From: Gammaproteobacteria bacterium
Lineage (GTDB): Bacteria; Pseudomonadota; Gammaproteobacteria; SZUA-229
Assembly (NCBI GenBank): GCA_011051475.1
Contig: DRLE01000105.1
Coordinates: forward strand, 1-7,903
DNA length: 7,903 nucleotides
Reading direction: 5' to 3'
In this document: in pieces, positions 1-6,217 of the stretch
Numbering within the stretch: position 1 is the first letter of the stretch
How the letters are laid out: the number at the start of each line of letters is the position of its first letter
Notes under the pieces: model-generated
What the model saw: the letters and a program-made list of their open reading frames with translations, nothing else
What the model was told of the DNA's origin: nothing
Databases searched by the model: none
Made by a program: the position numbers and the translations under genes

Positions 1-704
1 AACAGCTTGTCAGCACGTGCAAAAACGTCTTCATCACCATTGAGCAGGGCCAGACCTGAGAGCATGGTCTTAATGTCAGCATCCATGCTCAGTGTATCCA
101 GCAGACTGTTGATTTCGGTAACCGCCTTGCGCTGCAGCATTTCAAACAGCAGCTTTTCGGTCTCACTGTCCAGACCTGCCTGTTTTGCCAGGCTGCGGTA
201 GATATCGACATTACCCAGGTCGAGATAGACACCTTCGAGCTCAAGCGCACTGAAGGTCTGCATCATCAGGGCGATAATTTCAACTTCGGATTCAACACCG
301 CCATGACCGTACAGCTCGGCGCCGACCTGTAGCGGGCTGCGACTGTCACCGATGGATTCAGGGCGCGTGTGCAGCACCGTGCCGATATAGCACAAGCGCG
401 TGGGCTCCTCACGCTGCAGCTGGTGGGCATCGATACGCGCGACCTGCGGGGTCATGTCGGCACGAATCCCCAGGGTACGACCGGAAAGCTGGTCAACCAG
501 CTTGAAGGTCTGCAGGTCAAGGTCGTGACCGGTGCCGGTCAGCAGGGATTCGATAAAATCGATAATCGGCGGCATGACCAGCTCATAGCCCCAGCCTGCA
601 TAGAGGTCGAGCAACAGGCGGCGCATGGCTTCATAACGCGCGGCCTGCTCAGGCAGGGCTTCTTCGATACCTTCGGGTAATATCCAGTGTTGGTTTGTAG
701 TCAT
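1..704 (-). CDS. hisZ: ATP phosphoribosyltransferase regulatory subunit HisZ (3' end beyond window)
   Basis: HisZ is a catalytically inactive histidyl-tRNA synthetase paralogue. It joins the short-form HisG to make the active ATP phosphoribosyltransferase, the first step of histidine biosynthesis in the cytoplasm. Translating down from the ATG at 704 gives 234 open codons to the window edge, starting MTTNQHWILPEGIEEALP. The class II synthetase fold is visible: LYAGWGYELVMPP (about residues 34-46, motif 1 area) and LGIRADMTPQVARI (78-91, the motif 2 equivalent), then RLCYIGTVLHTRP and the PLQVGAELYG segment (about 103-134). These segments match HisZ rather than true HisRS. An in-frame TAG at 711-713 lies three codons upstream, so no earlier start is possible. 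Family members are near 390 aa, so roughly the last 40 percent is missing. The Shine-Dalgarno is weak. The gene lies 72 bp after the DUF2065 gene, where purA is often the next gene in related genomes (inference). Confidence 0.93.
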   Translation of the reverse strand, partial: MTTNQHWILPEGIEEALPEQAARYEAMRRLLLDLYAGWGYELVMPPIIDFIESLLTGTGHDLDLQTFKLVDQLSGRTLGIRADMTPQVARIDAHQLQREEPTRLCYIGTVLHTRPESIGDSRSPLQVGAELYGHGGVESEVEIIALMMQTFSALELEGVYLDLGNVDIYRSLAKQAGLDSETEKLLFEMLQRKAVTEINSLLDTLSMDADIKTMLSGLALLNGDEDVFARADKL

Positions 705-776
705 GTTTCTCTATGGCCTGTCAGCCTTTACCGGGTCGTCTGTCGGGACATTTTCCTGAACACGGTCCGTGCGCTT

Positions 777-962
777 CTATCGCACAAAATAAAGTATTAT
801 CACGCCCAGCAGCATGCTGGAAAAGCCGACCATGCGCAGCGCATTGTCGGACAGGCGGGATGCCTGCTGCACGGCCTCGCGCCAGCCCTTCGGACTGAGA
901 AAAGGCAATATACCTTCTATTACCAGCACCAGCGCCAGTGCGGGCAGCAGGTTTTCCCACAT
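777..962 (-). CDS. yjeT: DUF2065 family small inner-membrane protein (YjeT-like)
   Basis: This 61-residue protein is made almost entirely of two hydrophobic helices, at about residues 4-22 (LLPALALVLVIEGILPFL) and 43-60 (RMVGFSSMLLGVIILYFV). They are joined by a short polar stretch containing SPKGWREAVQQASRLSDNALR. The length, the LALVLVIEG start, the PKGW/PKAW step and the DN-LR motif before the second helix match E. coli YjeT and the DUF2065 family. The function is unknown. The ATG lies 3 bp after the hflC stop, so translation is probably coupled to hflC. This position directly after hflC is conserved in many gammaproteobacteria, which suggests, but does not prove, a role near the HflKC-FtsH membrane complex. 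An overlapping frame of similar length starting at 960 has no family resemblance and is a shadow. Confidence 0.88.
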   Translation of the reverse strand: MWENLLPALALVLVIEGILPFLSPKGWREAVQQASRLSDNALRMVGFSSMLLGVIILYFVR

Positions 963-965
963 GGC

Positions 966-1841
966 TTATTTCTTGCCTTTACCTGTCGGGTCCTTGAAGT
1001 AACGGAAGTACTCGGAATCCGGCTGTAACAGAATCACGTCACTTTCGTCAGAAAAGTTTTTCGCGTAGGCCTGCAGGCTGCGGTAGAACTTGTAGAACTC
1101 GGGGTCCTTGCCAAAGGCTTTGGCGTAAATATCCGTCGCCTTCGCATCGCCCTCACCACGCACGATTTCGGAGTCACGGTAGGCCTCGGCCAGCAGAATG
1201 GCCCGCTGACGGTCGGCATCGGCCTGTATGCGCTCGGATGCTTCATGCCCCTTGGAGCGGAAATCACGGGCTTCACGTTCACGCTCGGCGCGCATGCGCT
1301 GGTAAACGGAGTTGCTGACACGCTCGGGATAATCGACCTTTTTCACGCGCACATCCACCACCTCGATACCCAGGGTCTTGGCACGTTCGGTGGCCTGCTG
1401 GGTCATGGTGTTCATAATGTGGGTACGGTCACCGGAAATAACTTCCTGAATGGTGCGTTTACCGAACTCGTTGCGCAGGCCGTTGTTGACGTTTTCGTAA
1501 AGCAGACGGCCGGCAACCAGTTCATCACCCTGGGTGGTCTTGTAGTACTGCACCACATCGGTAATACGCCACTTGACGTAGGAATCCACGATCAGGTCCT
1601 TTTTCTCCTTGGTCAGAAAACGCTCGGGCTTCTGGTCGATGGTCAGAATGCGATTATCGAACTTGCGCACATTATTGACGAAAGGGATCTTGAAATGCAG
1701 GCCCGGATCATAGTCCGCCTCGATGATTTCACCAAACTGGAACAGGATAGCCTTCTGACGTTCGTCGACGGTAAAGACCGATGCCCATAACAGCAGCGCC
1801 AGTACGGGAACAAGAATTTTTACACTATTGGGAATCATCAT
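966..1841 (-). CDS. hflC: FtsH protease modulator HflC (SPFH/band 7 family)
   Basis: HflC pairs with HflK in a large cage-like complex in the inner membrane. The complex surrounds the AAA+ protease FtsH and modulates its access to substrates. The 291-residue protein has a short N-terminus, one membrane anchor at about residues 7-23, then the SPFH/band 7 domain from about 24 to 190 (VDERQKAILFQFGEI, DPGLHFKIPFVNNV). A long charged helix rich in Arg, Glu and Ala follows (about 180-245). The C-terminal segment PEFYKFYRSLQAYAKNF (247-263) and SEYFRYFKDP (277-286) is typical of HflC. It is a little shorter than E. coli HflC (334 aa), as in many relatives. The start is the first of two adjacent ATG codons. 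It overlaps the hflK stop as TAATG and is preceded by GAGGAG at good spacing, so the two subunits are probably made together by coupled translation. Confidence 0.95.
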   Translation of the reverse strand: MMIPNSVKILVPVLALLLWASVFTVDERQKAILFQFGEIIEADYDPGLHFKIPFVNNVRKFDNRILTIDQKPERFLTKEKKDLIVDSYVKWRITDVVQYYKTTQGDELVAGRLLYENVNNGLRNEFGKRTIQEVISGDRTHIMNTMTQQATERAKTLGIEVVDVRVKKVDYPERVSNSVYQRMRAEREREARDFRSKGHEASERIQADADRQRAILLAEAYRDSEIVRGEGDAKATDIYAKAFGKDPEFYKFYRSLQAYAKNFSDESDVILLQPDSEYFRYFKDPTGKGKK

Positions 1842-3028
1842 TATCTCACTCCTCGCGTACGTACGTCTTCAACACGTTTGCGCTGGTTGCGTTGTGCCGT
1901 AGTGCCGCGCTGCTTGATATCACGCAGGATGTCGGCAGAGCGTTTCTGGTTGGCAGTGGCTCCTGCCGGCTGCCTGTCCATGAGTTTGTCCAGCGGCAGA
2001 TAAAGCAGGTTATTGCCGCCTTCAACATCAACCAGTATTTTCGAACTGTTGTTCAGTACGGACTCCATCATATCCAGATACAGACGGTCGCGGGTTACCT
2101 TCGGTGCTTTTCTGTATTCCTTCAACAGCTCGTTAAAGCGCTCGGCTTCACCTTCAGCGCGGGCAATAACCTCGCTCTTGTAGGCATCGGCCTCTTCACG
2201 CATACGCGCGGCAGCACCACGCGCCTTGGGAATCACCTCATTGCGATAGGCCTCGGCTTCATTCTTGAAGCGCTCTTCATCCTCGCGCGCACGGGTAACA
2301 TCATCGAAAGCGTCTTTCACCGCTTCGGGCGGTTTGGCGCTCTGGATATTGACCTTGACGATGTGCAGGCCGGTGCCATAGTTATCCACAATATTCTGAA
2401 TAATGTCCTTGACCTGCAGGGCGATTTCACCACGGCCCTCGGTGATCACATAATCCATCTTGCTGCGGCCGATGCTTTCACGCAGGGCGCTTTCGGTAAC
2501 CTGGGAAAGAGAGATTTCCGGGTTGCGTACATTAAACAGGTATTTCTGCGCATCAGCGATCTGGTACTGCACGGTGCCGTGAATATCGACGATGTTCTCA
2601 TCCTGGGTCAGCATGGTGGAATTCAGCGGAATAGTGAAGACCTTGGTGATATTGACCTTTTCCACGCGTTCAATGGGAACCGGCAGATGCCAGTGCAGAC
2701 CTTTCTGCGTGGTATCAACATGCTTGCCGAAACGAAAGACCACGCCACGTTCGGCTTCCTCGATCTTGTAGAAGCCGGTGGCTACCCAGAATGCCAGCAG
2801 AATGACCACAACCAGGCCGATACCGAAAGCGCCGCCCGTGCCCATACCGCCGCCGGAACGACCACCGCCGCCACCGCGACCACCCTTGCCGCCAAAGAGC
2901 TTGCCGAATTTTTTCTGCAGGTCCCTGAATATTTCATCAAGGTCCGGCGGCCCCTGGTCGCCGCGGTTGCCACGATTACCACCCCAGGGGTCTTTATCGC
3001 CATTACCGCCCGGCTCGTTCCAGGCCAT
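1841..3028 (-). CDS. hflK: FtsH protease modulator HflK (SPFH/band 7 family)
   Basis: HflK is the partner of HflC in the membrane complex that encloses FtsH. With the start at 3028 the protein is 395 residues (E. coli 419). The order is: a polar N-terminus with the conserved opening MAWNEPGG and DQGPPDLDEIFRDL (24-37); a glycine-rich stretch (47-66); one membrane helix (about 68-86); the SPFH domain (about 87-250) starting YKIEEAERGVVFRFG; and a long Glu/Arg/Ala helix (about 245-300) with EAEAYRNEVIPKARG. The C-terminus is basic. I chose ATG 3028 because MAWN is where the family usually begins and AGGG lies 6 nt upstream. An in-frame ATG at 3085 would add 19 polar residues and cannot be excluded. 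The gene lies 256 bp after hflX, so it may have its own promoter (a weak TAGAAT box at 3144-3149 is all I see). Its stop overlaps the hflC start by one base. Confidence 0.94.
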   Translation of the reverse strand: MAWNEPGGNGDKDPWGGNRGNRGDQGPPDLDEIFRDLQKKFGKLFGGKGGRGGGGGRSGGGMGTGGAFGIGLVVVILLAFWVATGFYKIEEAERGVVFRFGKHVDTTQKGLHWHLPVPIERVEKVNITKVFTIPLNSTMLTQDENIVDIHGTVQYQIADAQKYLFNVRNPEISLSQVTESALRESIGRSKMDYVITEGRGEIALQVKDIIQNIVDNYGTGLHIVKVNIQSAKPPEAVKDAFDDVTRAREDEERFKNEAEAYRNEVIPKARGAAARMREEADAYKSEVIARAEGEAERFNELLKEYRKAPKVTRDRLYLDMMESVLNNSSKILVDVEGGNNLLYLPLDKLMDRQPAGATANQKRSADILRDIKQRGTTAQRNQRKRVEDVRTRGVR

Positions 3029-3167
3029 CTTGTGCCCTGCCTCACTTCCGGTTATCTCGTCACTGTGCGTATTCTTGTTGCGCATATAGGTTTCCGTTTT
3101 TCTTGAATCAGTCGGATGGACAATTTCCACCCACAAACGTGCCATTCTACCTGAATATTTATCCAAT

Positions 3168-3214
3168 AAAAGCTTTTTACTCTGATGACAGGTATTGAAA
3201 AAACAAAAGCTTTT
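3168..3214. repeat. Two copies of the palindrome AAAAGCTTTT
   Basis: The self-complementary 10-mer AAAAGCTTTT occurs at 3168-3177 and again at 3205-3214, 37 bp apart start to start, in the hflX-hflK gap. The two copies could pair with each other as a long-loop hairpin. On the minus strand the 3205-3214 copy is soon followed by a run of six T. Either a weak termination or processing structure, or simple AT-rich drift, is possible. No protein-binding site is claimed. Confidence 0.45.
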
Positions 3215-3244
3215 CACCACGGAGGTCACAGAGGACACAGGGTT
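3215..3244. repeat. Short 9-bp-period intergenic repeat (CACRGAGGN type)
   Basis: Three consecutive 9-bp units are readable: CACGGAGGT at 3218-3226, CACAGAGGA at 3227-3235, and a degraded CACAGGGTT at 3236-3244, preceded by CAC at 3215-3217. From memory, strings built on ACCACAGAGGACACAGAGG are scattered through the intergenic regions of many proteobacterial genomes, often as arms of small inverted-repeat elements. Here I see only one arm and no reverse-complement partner in the window, so it is likely a decayed or partial copy (inference). Confidence 0.5.
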
Positions 3245-3274
3245 ACCGGTTTTAAAGGCATTAAGCTCTGTAGC

Positions 3275-3293
3275 AAAACTGCTTTTAAAGCAG
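3275..3293 (-). terminator. Weak hairpin with T4 tail overlapping the hflX stop
   Basis: On the minus strand CTGCTTTAAAAGCAG is followed by TTTT. It allows a five-pair stem (CTGCT/AGCAG) around TTAAA, and the hflX stop codon TAA lies in the loop. The stem and tail are both short, so it is at most a weak terminator. It is listed because hflK begins 256 bp downstream and some break in the transcript is plausible. Confidence 0.25.
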
Positions 3294-4571
3294 CATTGAC
3301 TCCAGTGGTACCTGTTCGCGGGATTCAAACTGCTTAAGGTCACGGCGGGAGATGCTGACCTGCAGAATGGAGCGACCTTCTTCGTCATGGCTCTCGCTGC
3401 GGATAGCGCCCAGCTCGAACAGCTTCGCCCGGATACGCGCCTCGGAGGGCTGCAGCACCAGCCGCCCCTCGACCATCTGTTCACGAAAACGCTCGACCAG
3501 TACATTTTTAAGCAGGTCGATGCCCTCTCCGGTAGCCACCGACAGCCAGACACGCCGGACATTACCGTCATCATCATAATCGATACGTGGTTCAGTGCCG
3601 GTCAGGTCGATCTTGTTCATTACCTGAATGCAGGGAATGGTATCAGCCTCGATCTGCCTGAGTACCTTTTCGACCTCATCGATATTGGCATCGCGATTTT
3701 CATCGGCCGAGTCGATCACATGCAGCAGCAGCTGCGCTTCGGTGGTTTCCTGCAGGGTGGAGCGAAAAGCCGTTACCAGGTCATGCGGCAGGTGACGGAT
3801 AAAGCCGACAGTATCGGCCAGGATCAGGGACACATCCTTTTCCAGATTGATGCGACGCAGGGTGGGGTCGAGGGTCGCAAAGAGCTGGTCCTGCACATAG
3901 ACCTCGTCTTCACTGAGCACATTGAACAGACTGGACTTGCCGGCATTGGTATAACCGACCAGTGACACCGTGGGAATTTCCGCCTTCTGGCGGGACTGCC
4001 TGCCCTGCTCGCGCTGCTTCTGCACCTTCTCCAGGCGCTTGTTGATCTGCTTGATACGGATATTGAGCAGACGACGGTCGGTTTCCAGCTGGGTTTCACC
4101 CGGACCGCGCAGACCGATACCGCCCTTCTGGCGCTCAAGATGGGTCCAGCCCCGGACCAGACGGGTAGACAGGTGTTTGAGCTGCGCCAGCTCCACCTGC
4201 AGCTTGCCCTCGAAGGAACGCGCACGCTGGGCAAAGATATCAAGAATCAGGCCGGTACGATCCAGCACCCGGCACTCGATCAGCTTCTCCAGATTGCGTT
4301 CCTGAGAAGCGGCCAGTTCATGATTGAACAACACCAGGTCGGCGCCGGTCTCCTTGACCAGTTCGGCAATTTCCCTGGCCTTGCCGCTGCCGACAAAATA
4401 TTTAGGGTCGGGACGCTGGCGGCTGCTGGTGGTTATGGCAAGAATCTCGGCACCGGAAGAGACGACCAGCTCCCTGAATTCGGACAGGTTCTCGCGGTGC
4501 GACTCATCATAAACATCCATGTGCACCAGGATAGCCCGGTTACCGCCTTCTTTGCGTTCTACATCTAGCAT
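3285..4571 (-). CDS. hflX: Ribosome-associated GTPase HflX
   Basis: HflX is a GTPase that binds the 50S subunit and splits stalled or idle ribosomes, notably under heat stress. The 428-residue protein matches E. coli HflX (426 aa) over its whole length. The N-terminal HflX domain (about 1-195) contains PDPKYFVGSGKAREIAEL, DRTGLILDIFAQRA and RQKGGIGLRGPGETQLETDRR, followed by a basic coiled coil (about 170-197). The GTPase domain has GYTNAGKS (P-loop, 206-213), FATLDPT (231-237, switch I), DTVGF (253-257), NKID (319-322) and SVATGEG (344-350, the G5 area, where many relatives have SA). A small C-terminal domain follows. The ATG at 4571 aligns with the E. coli start. Upstream it lacks a Shine-Dalgarno, is AT-rich, and has TATAAT 5 bp before the ATG. 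A terminator lies between hfq and this gene, so its own promoter is likely. The historical link to lambda lysogeny frequency comes from co-location with hflKC. Confidence 0.97.
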   Translation of the reverse strand: MLDVERKEGGNRAILVHMDVYDESHRENLSEFRELVVSSGAEILAITTSSRQRPDPKYFVGSGKAREIAELVKETGADLVLFNHELAASQERNLEKLIECRVLDRTGLILDIFAQRARSFEGKLQVELAQLKHLSTRLVRGWTHLERQKGGIGLRGPGETQLETDRRLLNIRIKQINKRLEKVQKQREQGRQSRQKAEIPTVSLVGYTNAGKSSLFNVLSEDEVYVQDQLFATLDPTLRRINLEKDVSLILADTVGFIRHLPHDLVTAFRSTLQETTEAQLLLHVIDSADENRDANIDEVEKVLRQIEADTIPCIQVMNKIDLTGTEPRIDYDDDGNVRRVWLSVATGEGIDLLKNVLVERFREQMVEGRLVLQPSEARIRAKLFELGAIRSESHDEEGRSILQVSISRRDLKQFESREQVPLESMLL

Positions 4572-4576
4572 TAATT

Positions 4577-4582
4577 ATTATA
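4577..4582 (-). promoter_or_regulatory. Candidate -10 box (TATAAT) for hflX
   Basis: A perfect TATAAT on the minus strand ends 5 bp before the hflX ATG. Transcription starting about 7 nt downstream would begin at or next to the start codon, giving a leaderless or nearly leaderless mRNA. This fits the missing Shine-Dalgarno. The -35 at 17-bp spacing reads GATATA, a poor match. A second possibility is TTATCA (4622-4627) with TATATC (4598-4603), spacing 18, which would give a leader of about 20 nt. AT-rich DNA makes chance matches common. Confidence 0.35.
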
Positions 4583-4666
4583 TTTCAATTGGTTATAGAT
4601 ATATCTTAATGTTGTTTCACTTGATAAATCACTTTAGGTGCTGACTGCAACCGTCATCAGGCCGGC

Positions 4667-4695
4667 AAAAAAAATGGCCGCCTCTGGCGACCATT
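4667..4695 (-). terminator. Intrinsic (Rho-independent) terminator of hfq
   Basis: On the minus strand AATGGTCGCC pairs with GGCGGCCATT around an AGA loop. That is ten consecutive pairs with one G-U wobble, and the 3' arm runs into eight T in a row counting the last two of the stem. It begins 40 bp after the hfq stop. It is the best terminator in the window and should end much of the miaA-hfq transcript before hflX. A second inverted repeat (ACCCGG/CCGGGT, 4704-4725, 10-nt loop, no T tail) sits between it and the hfq stop. Confidence 0.82.
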
Positions 4696-4703
4696 CTGGT
4701 ACG

Positions 4704-4725
4704 ACCCGGGTTGTTATTACCGGGT
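4704..4725 (-). repeat. Inverted repeat in the hfq 3' untranslated region
   Basis: ACCCGG and CCGGGT are perfect 6-bp complements separated by 10 nt, starting 9 bp after the hfq stop codon. There is no T run after it, so it is not a terminator by itself. It may protect the mRNA 3' end or form a tandem structure with the terminator that follows. Confidence 0.5.
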
Positions 4726-4734
4726 AATTATACG

Positions 4735-4983
4735 TTAATTCTGGCTGTTGCCGTTAGCCTCGCTGTCATCGCTCCACTTGATCTGGCGCGAAGGAACAAC
4801 CGTGGAAATGGCGTGCTTGTAAACCATCTGTGTAACGGTATTCTTGAGCAATACCGCAAACTGGTCGAATGATTCTATCTGTCCCTGAAGTTTAATACCG
4901 TTCACCAGAAAGATCGAAACCGGCACTTTCTCCCTGCGTAAGGCGTTTAAATAAGGGTCTTGTAAGTGGTGCCCTTTTGACAT
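4735..4983 (-). CDS. hfq: RNA chaperone Hfq
   Basis: Hfq is a hexameric Sm-like protein that binds sRNAs and mRNAs and promotes their pairing. The 82-residue protein begins MSKGHHLQDPYLNALRRE. Proximal-face residues Q8, D9, Q41, F42, K56 and H57 are present (FDQF, YKHAIS, the Sm2 motif), as is the basic rim R16-R17-E18-K19. The distal-face region has N28, G29, I30 and K31, with Phe at 25 where E. coli has Tyr, a conservative change in the A-binding pocket. The core ends at VPSRQIKW (about 70). The C-terminal tail is only about 12 residues, polar and acidic at its start (SDDSEANGNSQN), much shorter than the E. coli tail (102 aa in total) and like Pseudomonas Hfq. GGGG lies 7 nt before the ATG. 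A second ATG seven bases upstream is out of frame. It lies 97 bp after miaA and is followed by a terminator. Confidence 0.98.
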   Translation of the reverse strand: MSKGHHLQDPYLNALRREKVPVSIFLVNGIKLQGQIESFDQFAVLLKNTVTQMVYKHAISTVVPSRQIKWSDDSEANGNSQN

Positions 4984-4994
4984 AATGCATCCCC
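4984..4994 (-). promoter_or_regulatory. hfq ribosome binding site
   Basis: The minus strand reads GGGG followed by ATGCATT and then the hfq ATG, a purine core with 7-nt spacing. The out-of-frame ATG inside the spacer (4988-4990) could compete weakly for initiation. The family-conserved start (MSKGH-LQDP) decides for 4983. Confidence 0.55.
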
Positions 4995-5039
4995 GTTATA
5001 GTTATTTTATTATGAGGGTATAGACGTTACTGCTGGCCA

Positions 5040-5056
5040 ACAATTCCCTGAATTGT
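5040..5056. promoter_or_regulatory. AT-rich perfect dyad in the hfq leader
   Basis: ACAATTC and GAATTGT form a perfect 7-bp inverted repeat around a 3-bp centre, about 60 bp before the hfq ATG and 15 bp after a TATAAT box. It could be an operator or a small leader hairpin. On the minus strand it is preceded by AAAAA, giving an A-rich single-stranded stretch of the kind Hfq's distal face binds. hfq is known to repress its own translation through leader sites in E. coli; that this is such a site is inference. Confidence 0.4.
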
Positions 5057-5070
5057 TTTTGCTCAGTCAG

Positions 5071-5100
5071 ATTATACTGCTTATGATAGTAAAATTTTCA
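5071..5100 (-). promoter_or_regulatory. Candidate hfq promoter
   Basis: A perfect TATAAT lies at 5071-5076 on the minus strand, just past the miaA stop. The best upstream hexamer is TGAAAA (5095-5100, spacing 18), a weak -35 inside the end of miaA. Internal promoters feeding hfq are known in the E. coli miaA region, which makes one here reasonable, but the -35 is poor. Confidence 0.35.
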
Positions 5101-6049
5101 GGTTTTTCAGTACTTTTACGCTATTTAATGTCAACGGATCAATAAAGTTACATTCCGTTTCCTTGCGCAGCCATGTCATCTGGCGTTTTGCCAGTTGTGC
5201 AGTGGCTATTATCGCCTTTTCCCGCATCTCGTCAAAGCCATATTCACCGGCGAGATAGGCCCACACCTGGCGGTAACCCACGGCACGGATCGAAGGCATT
5301 TCGGCATCAAGATCGCCACGCTGATACAAAGCCTCCACCTCCTCGATAAAGCCCTGTTTGAGCATGCCGTCAAAACGCCGGGTAATACGTTTGCGCAGCT
5401 CGATCCTGTCCGGTGGCACCAGTGCGATTTTTATCCTCGCCCAGGGAAAACGGCTTTCCTGCCGTTTCTGCCCTGCCCAGAATTCTGTGAGCGTTTTTCC
5501 AGTAGAATCATAAAGTTCCAGCGCTCTTTTAATGCGTTGTGGATCATTGGGATGAATGCGCTGCGCCGATACCGGGTCTACCTGCTGCAGCCGGGCATGC
5601 ATGGCGGCCATACCCTTATCCTTCGCTTCCCGGGCAATCGCCTGGCGAATCTCGGGCGATACATCCGGCATATCGGCCATACCCTTTTGCAGGGTATTGA
5701 AGTACAGCATGGTGCCACCCACCAGCACCGGCGTATGCCCGGCCTGAAAACCGCCCTGCATCAGGCGCAGCGTGTCATTTCGAAACTGCCCCGCGGAATA
5801 GTTTTCCGCCGGATCGATAATATCGATCAGATGGTGCGGGGCTTCTGCCAGCACCTCCGGCTCGGGTTTGGCCGTACCGATATCCATGCCCCGGTAGACC
5901 AGCGCCGAATCCACGCTGATAAGCTCACAGGGCAACTCATTATATAACTGTATCGCCAGGTCGGTCTTGCCGGTGGCGGTAGGGCCCATAATAAAGACCG
6001 CCGGGGGGGCATCGGGTTTTTCGCCGGGCTGGATAATCAGGTCAGACAT
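5081..6049 (-). CDS. miaA: tRNA dimethylallyltransferase MiaA
   Basis: MiaA transfers a dimethylallyl group from DMAPP to N6 of A37 in tRNAs that read UNN codons, the first step to ms2i6A. This supports decoding accuracy and frame maintenance. With the ATG at 6049 the protein is 322 residues (E. coli 316). Visible are the P-loop GPTATGKT (22-29), the active-site segment SVDSALVYRGMDIGTAKP (45-62) with the catalytic Asp at 47, PHHLIDIIDP (71-80), LVGGTMLYF (109-117), HPNDPQRIKRALE (166-178), MPSIRAVGYRQ (251-261) and QLAKRQMTWLR (285-295). The start aligns with MSD of E. coli. A TTG at 6070 would add seven residues but falls inside the palindromic element and is unlikely. No Shine-Dalgarno is visible; six C directly precede the ATG. 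In E. coli miaA overlaps mutL, whereas here a 183-bp element separates them. Confidence 0.97.
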   Translation of the reverse strand: MSDLIIQPGEKPDAPPAVFIMGPTATGKTDLAIQLYNELPCELISVDSALVYRGMDIGTAKPEPEVLAEAPHHLIDIIDPAENYSAGQFRNDTLRLMQGGFQAGHTPVLVGGTMLYFNTLQKGMADMPDVSPEIRQAIAREAKDKGMAAMHARLQQVDPVSAQRIHPNDPQRIKRALELYDSTGKTLTEFWAGQKRQESRFPWARIKIALVPPDRIELRKRITRRFDGMLKQGFIEEVEALYQRGDLDAEMPSIRAVGYRQVWAYLAGEYGFDEMREKAIIATAQLAKRQMTWLRKETECNFIDPLTLNSVKVLKNLKILLS

Positions 6050-6063
6050 GGGGGGATATATTA

Positions 6064-6092
6064 TCCGCAAATGAACGCAAATAAACGCAAAT
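6064..6092 (+). repeat. Left terminal inverted repeat of the element
   Basis: Runs from TCCGCAAATG to ACGCAAAT and is the exact reverse complement of 6218-6246 over all 29 positions. Its outer end lies 14 bp upstream of the miaA ATG. Confidence 0.9.
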
Positions 6093-6217
6093 GTTTTTTT
6101 ATTTGTGGCTTCGTGTTTATGTAGGCCAGCATAAGACGCAGTCGTTGCTGGCGATTTTGCCTGCTACGCTAACGCTTAAGCAGGCCTACAGGTCTATCAA
6201 CAAAACCCCGAACAATT

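Noticed and set aside
761..771. Palindrome CACGGTCCGTG between DUF2065 and hisZ
   Set aside because: It is an 11-bp dyad with no T run and no promoter nearby, which is expected by chance in a region of this composition.
1245..1790. Plus-strand open frame opposite hflC
   Set aside because: It is antisense to the conserved SPFH domain, with no credible start context or similarity.
1781..3106. Long plus-strand open frame antisense to hflK
   Set aside because: It mirrors the hflK codons, has low-complexity Ala/Thr stretches opposite the glycine-rich segment, shows no family resemblance, and hflK on the other strand is conserved throughout.
3144..3172. Promoter for hflK with TAGAAT as the -10
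   Set aside because: No acceptable -35 at 16-18 bp. It is mentioned in the hflK entry but is too weak to call.
3029..3577. Upstream extension of the hflK frame to 3577, giving a 578-residue protein
   Set aside because: It runs through the intergenic repeats and into the hflX 3' end in another frame. The added residues look like out-of-frame hflX, and HflK normally starts at MAWN.
5040..5060. Plus-strand intrinsic terminator (dyad followed by five T)
   Set aside because: The stem is short and AT-rich, and no plus-strand gene exists upstream to terminate.
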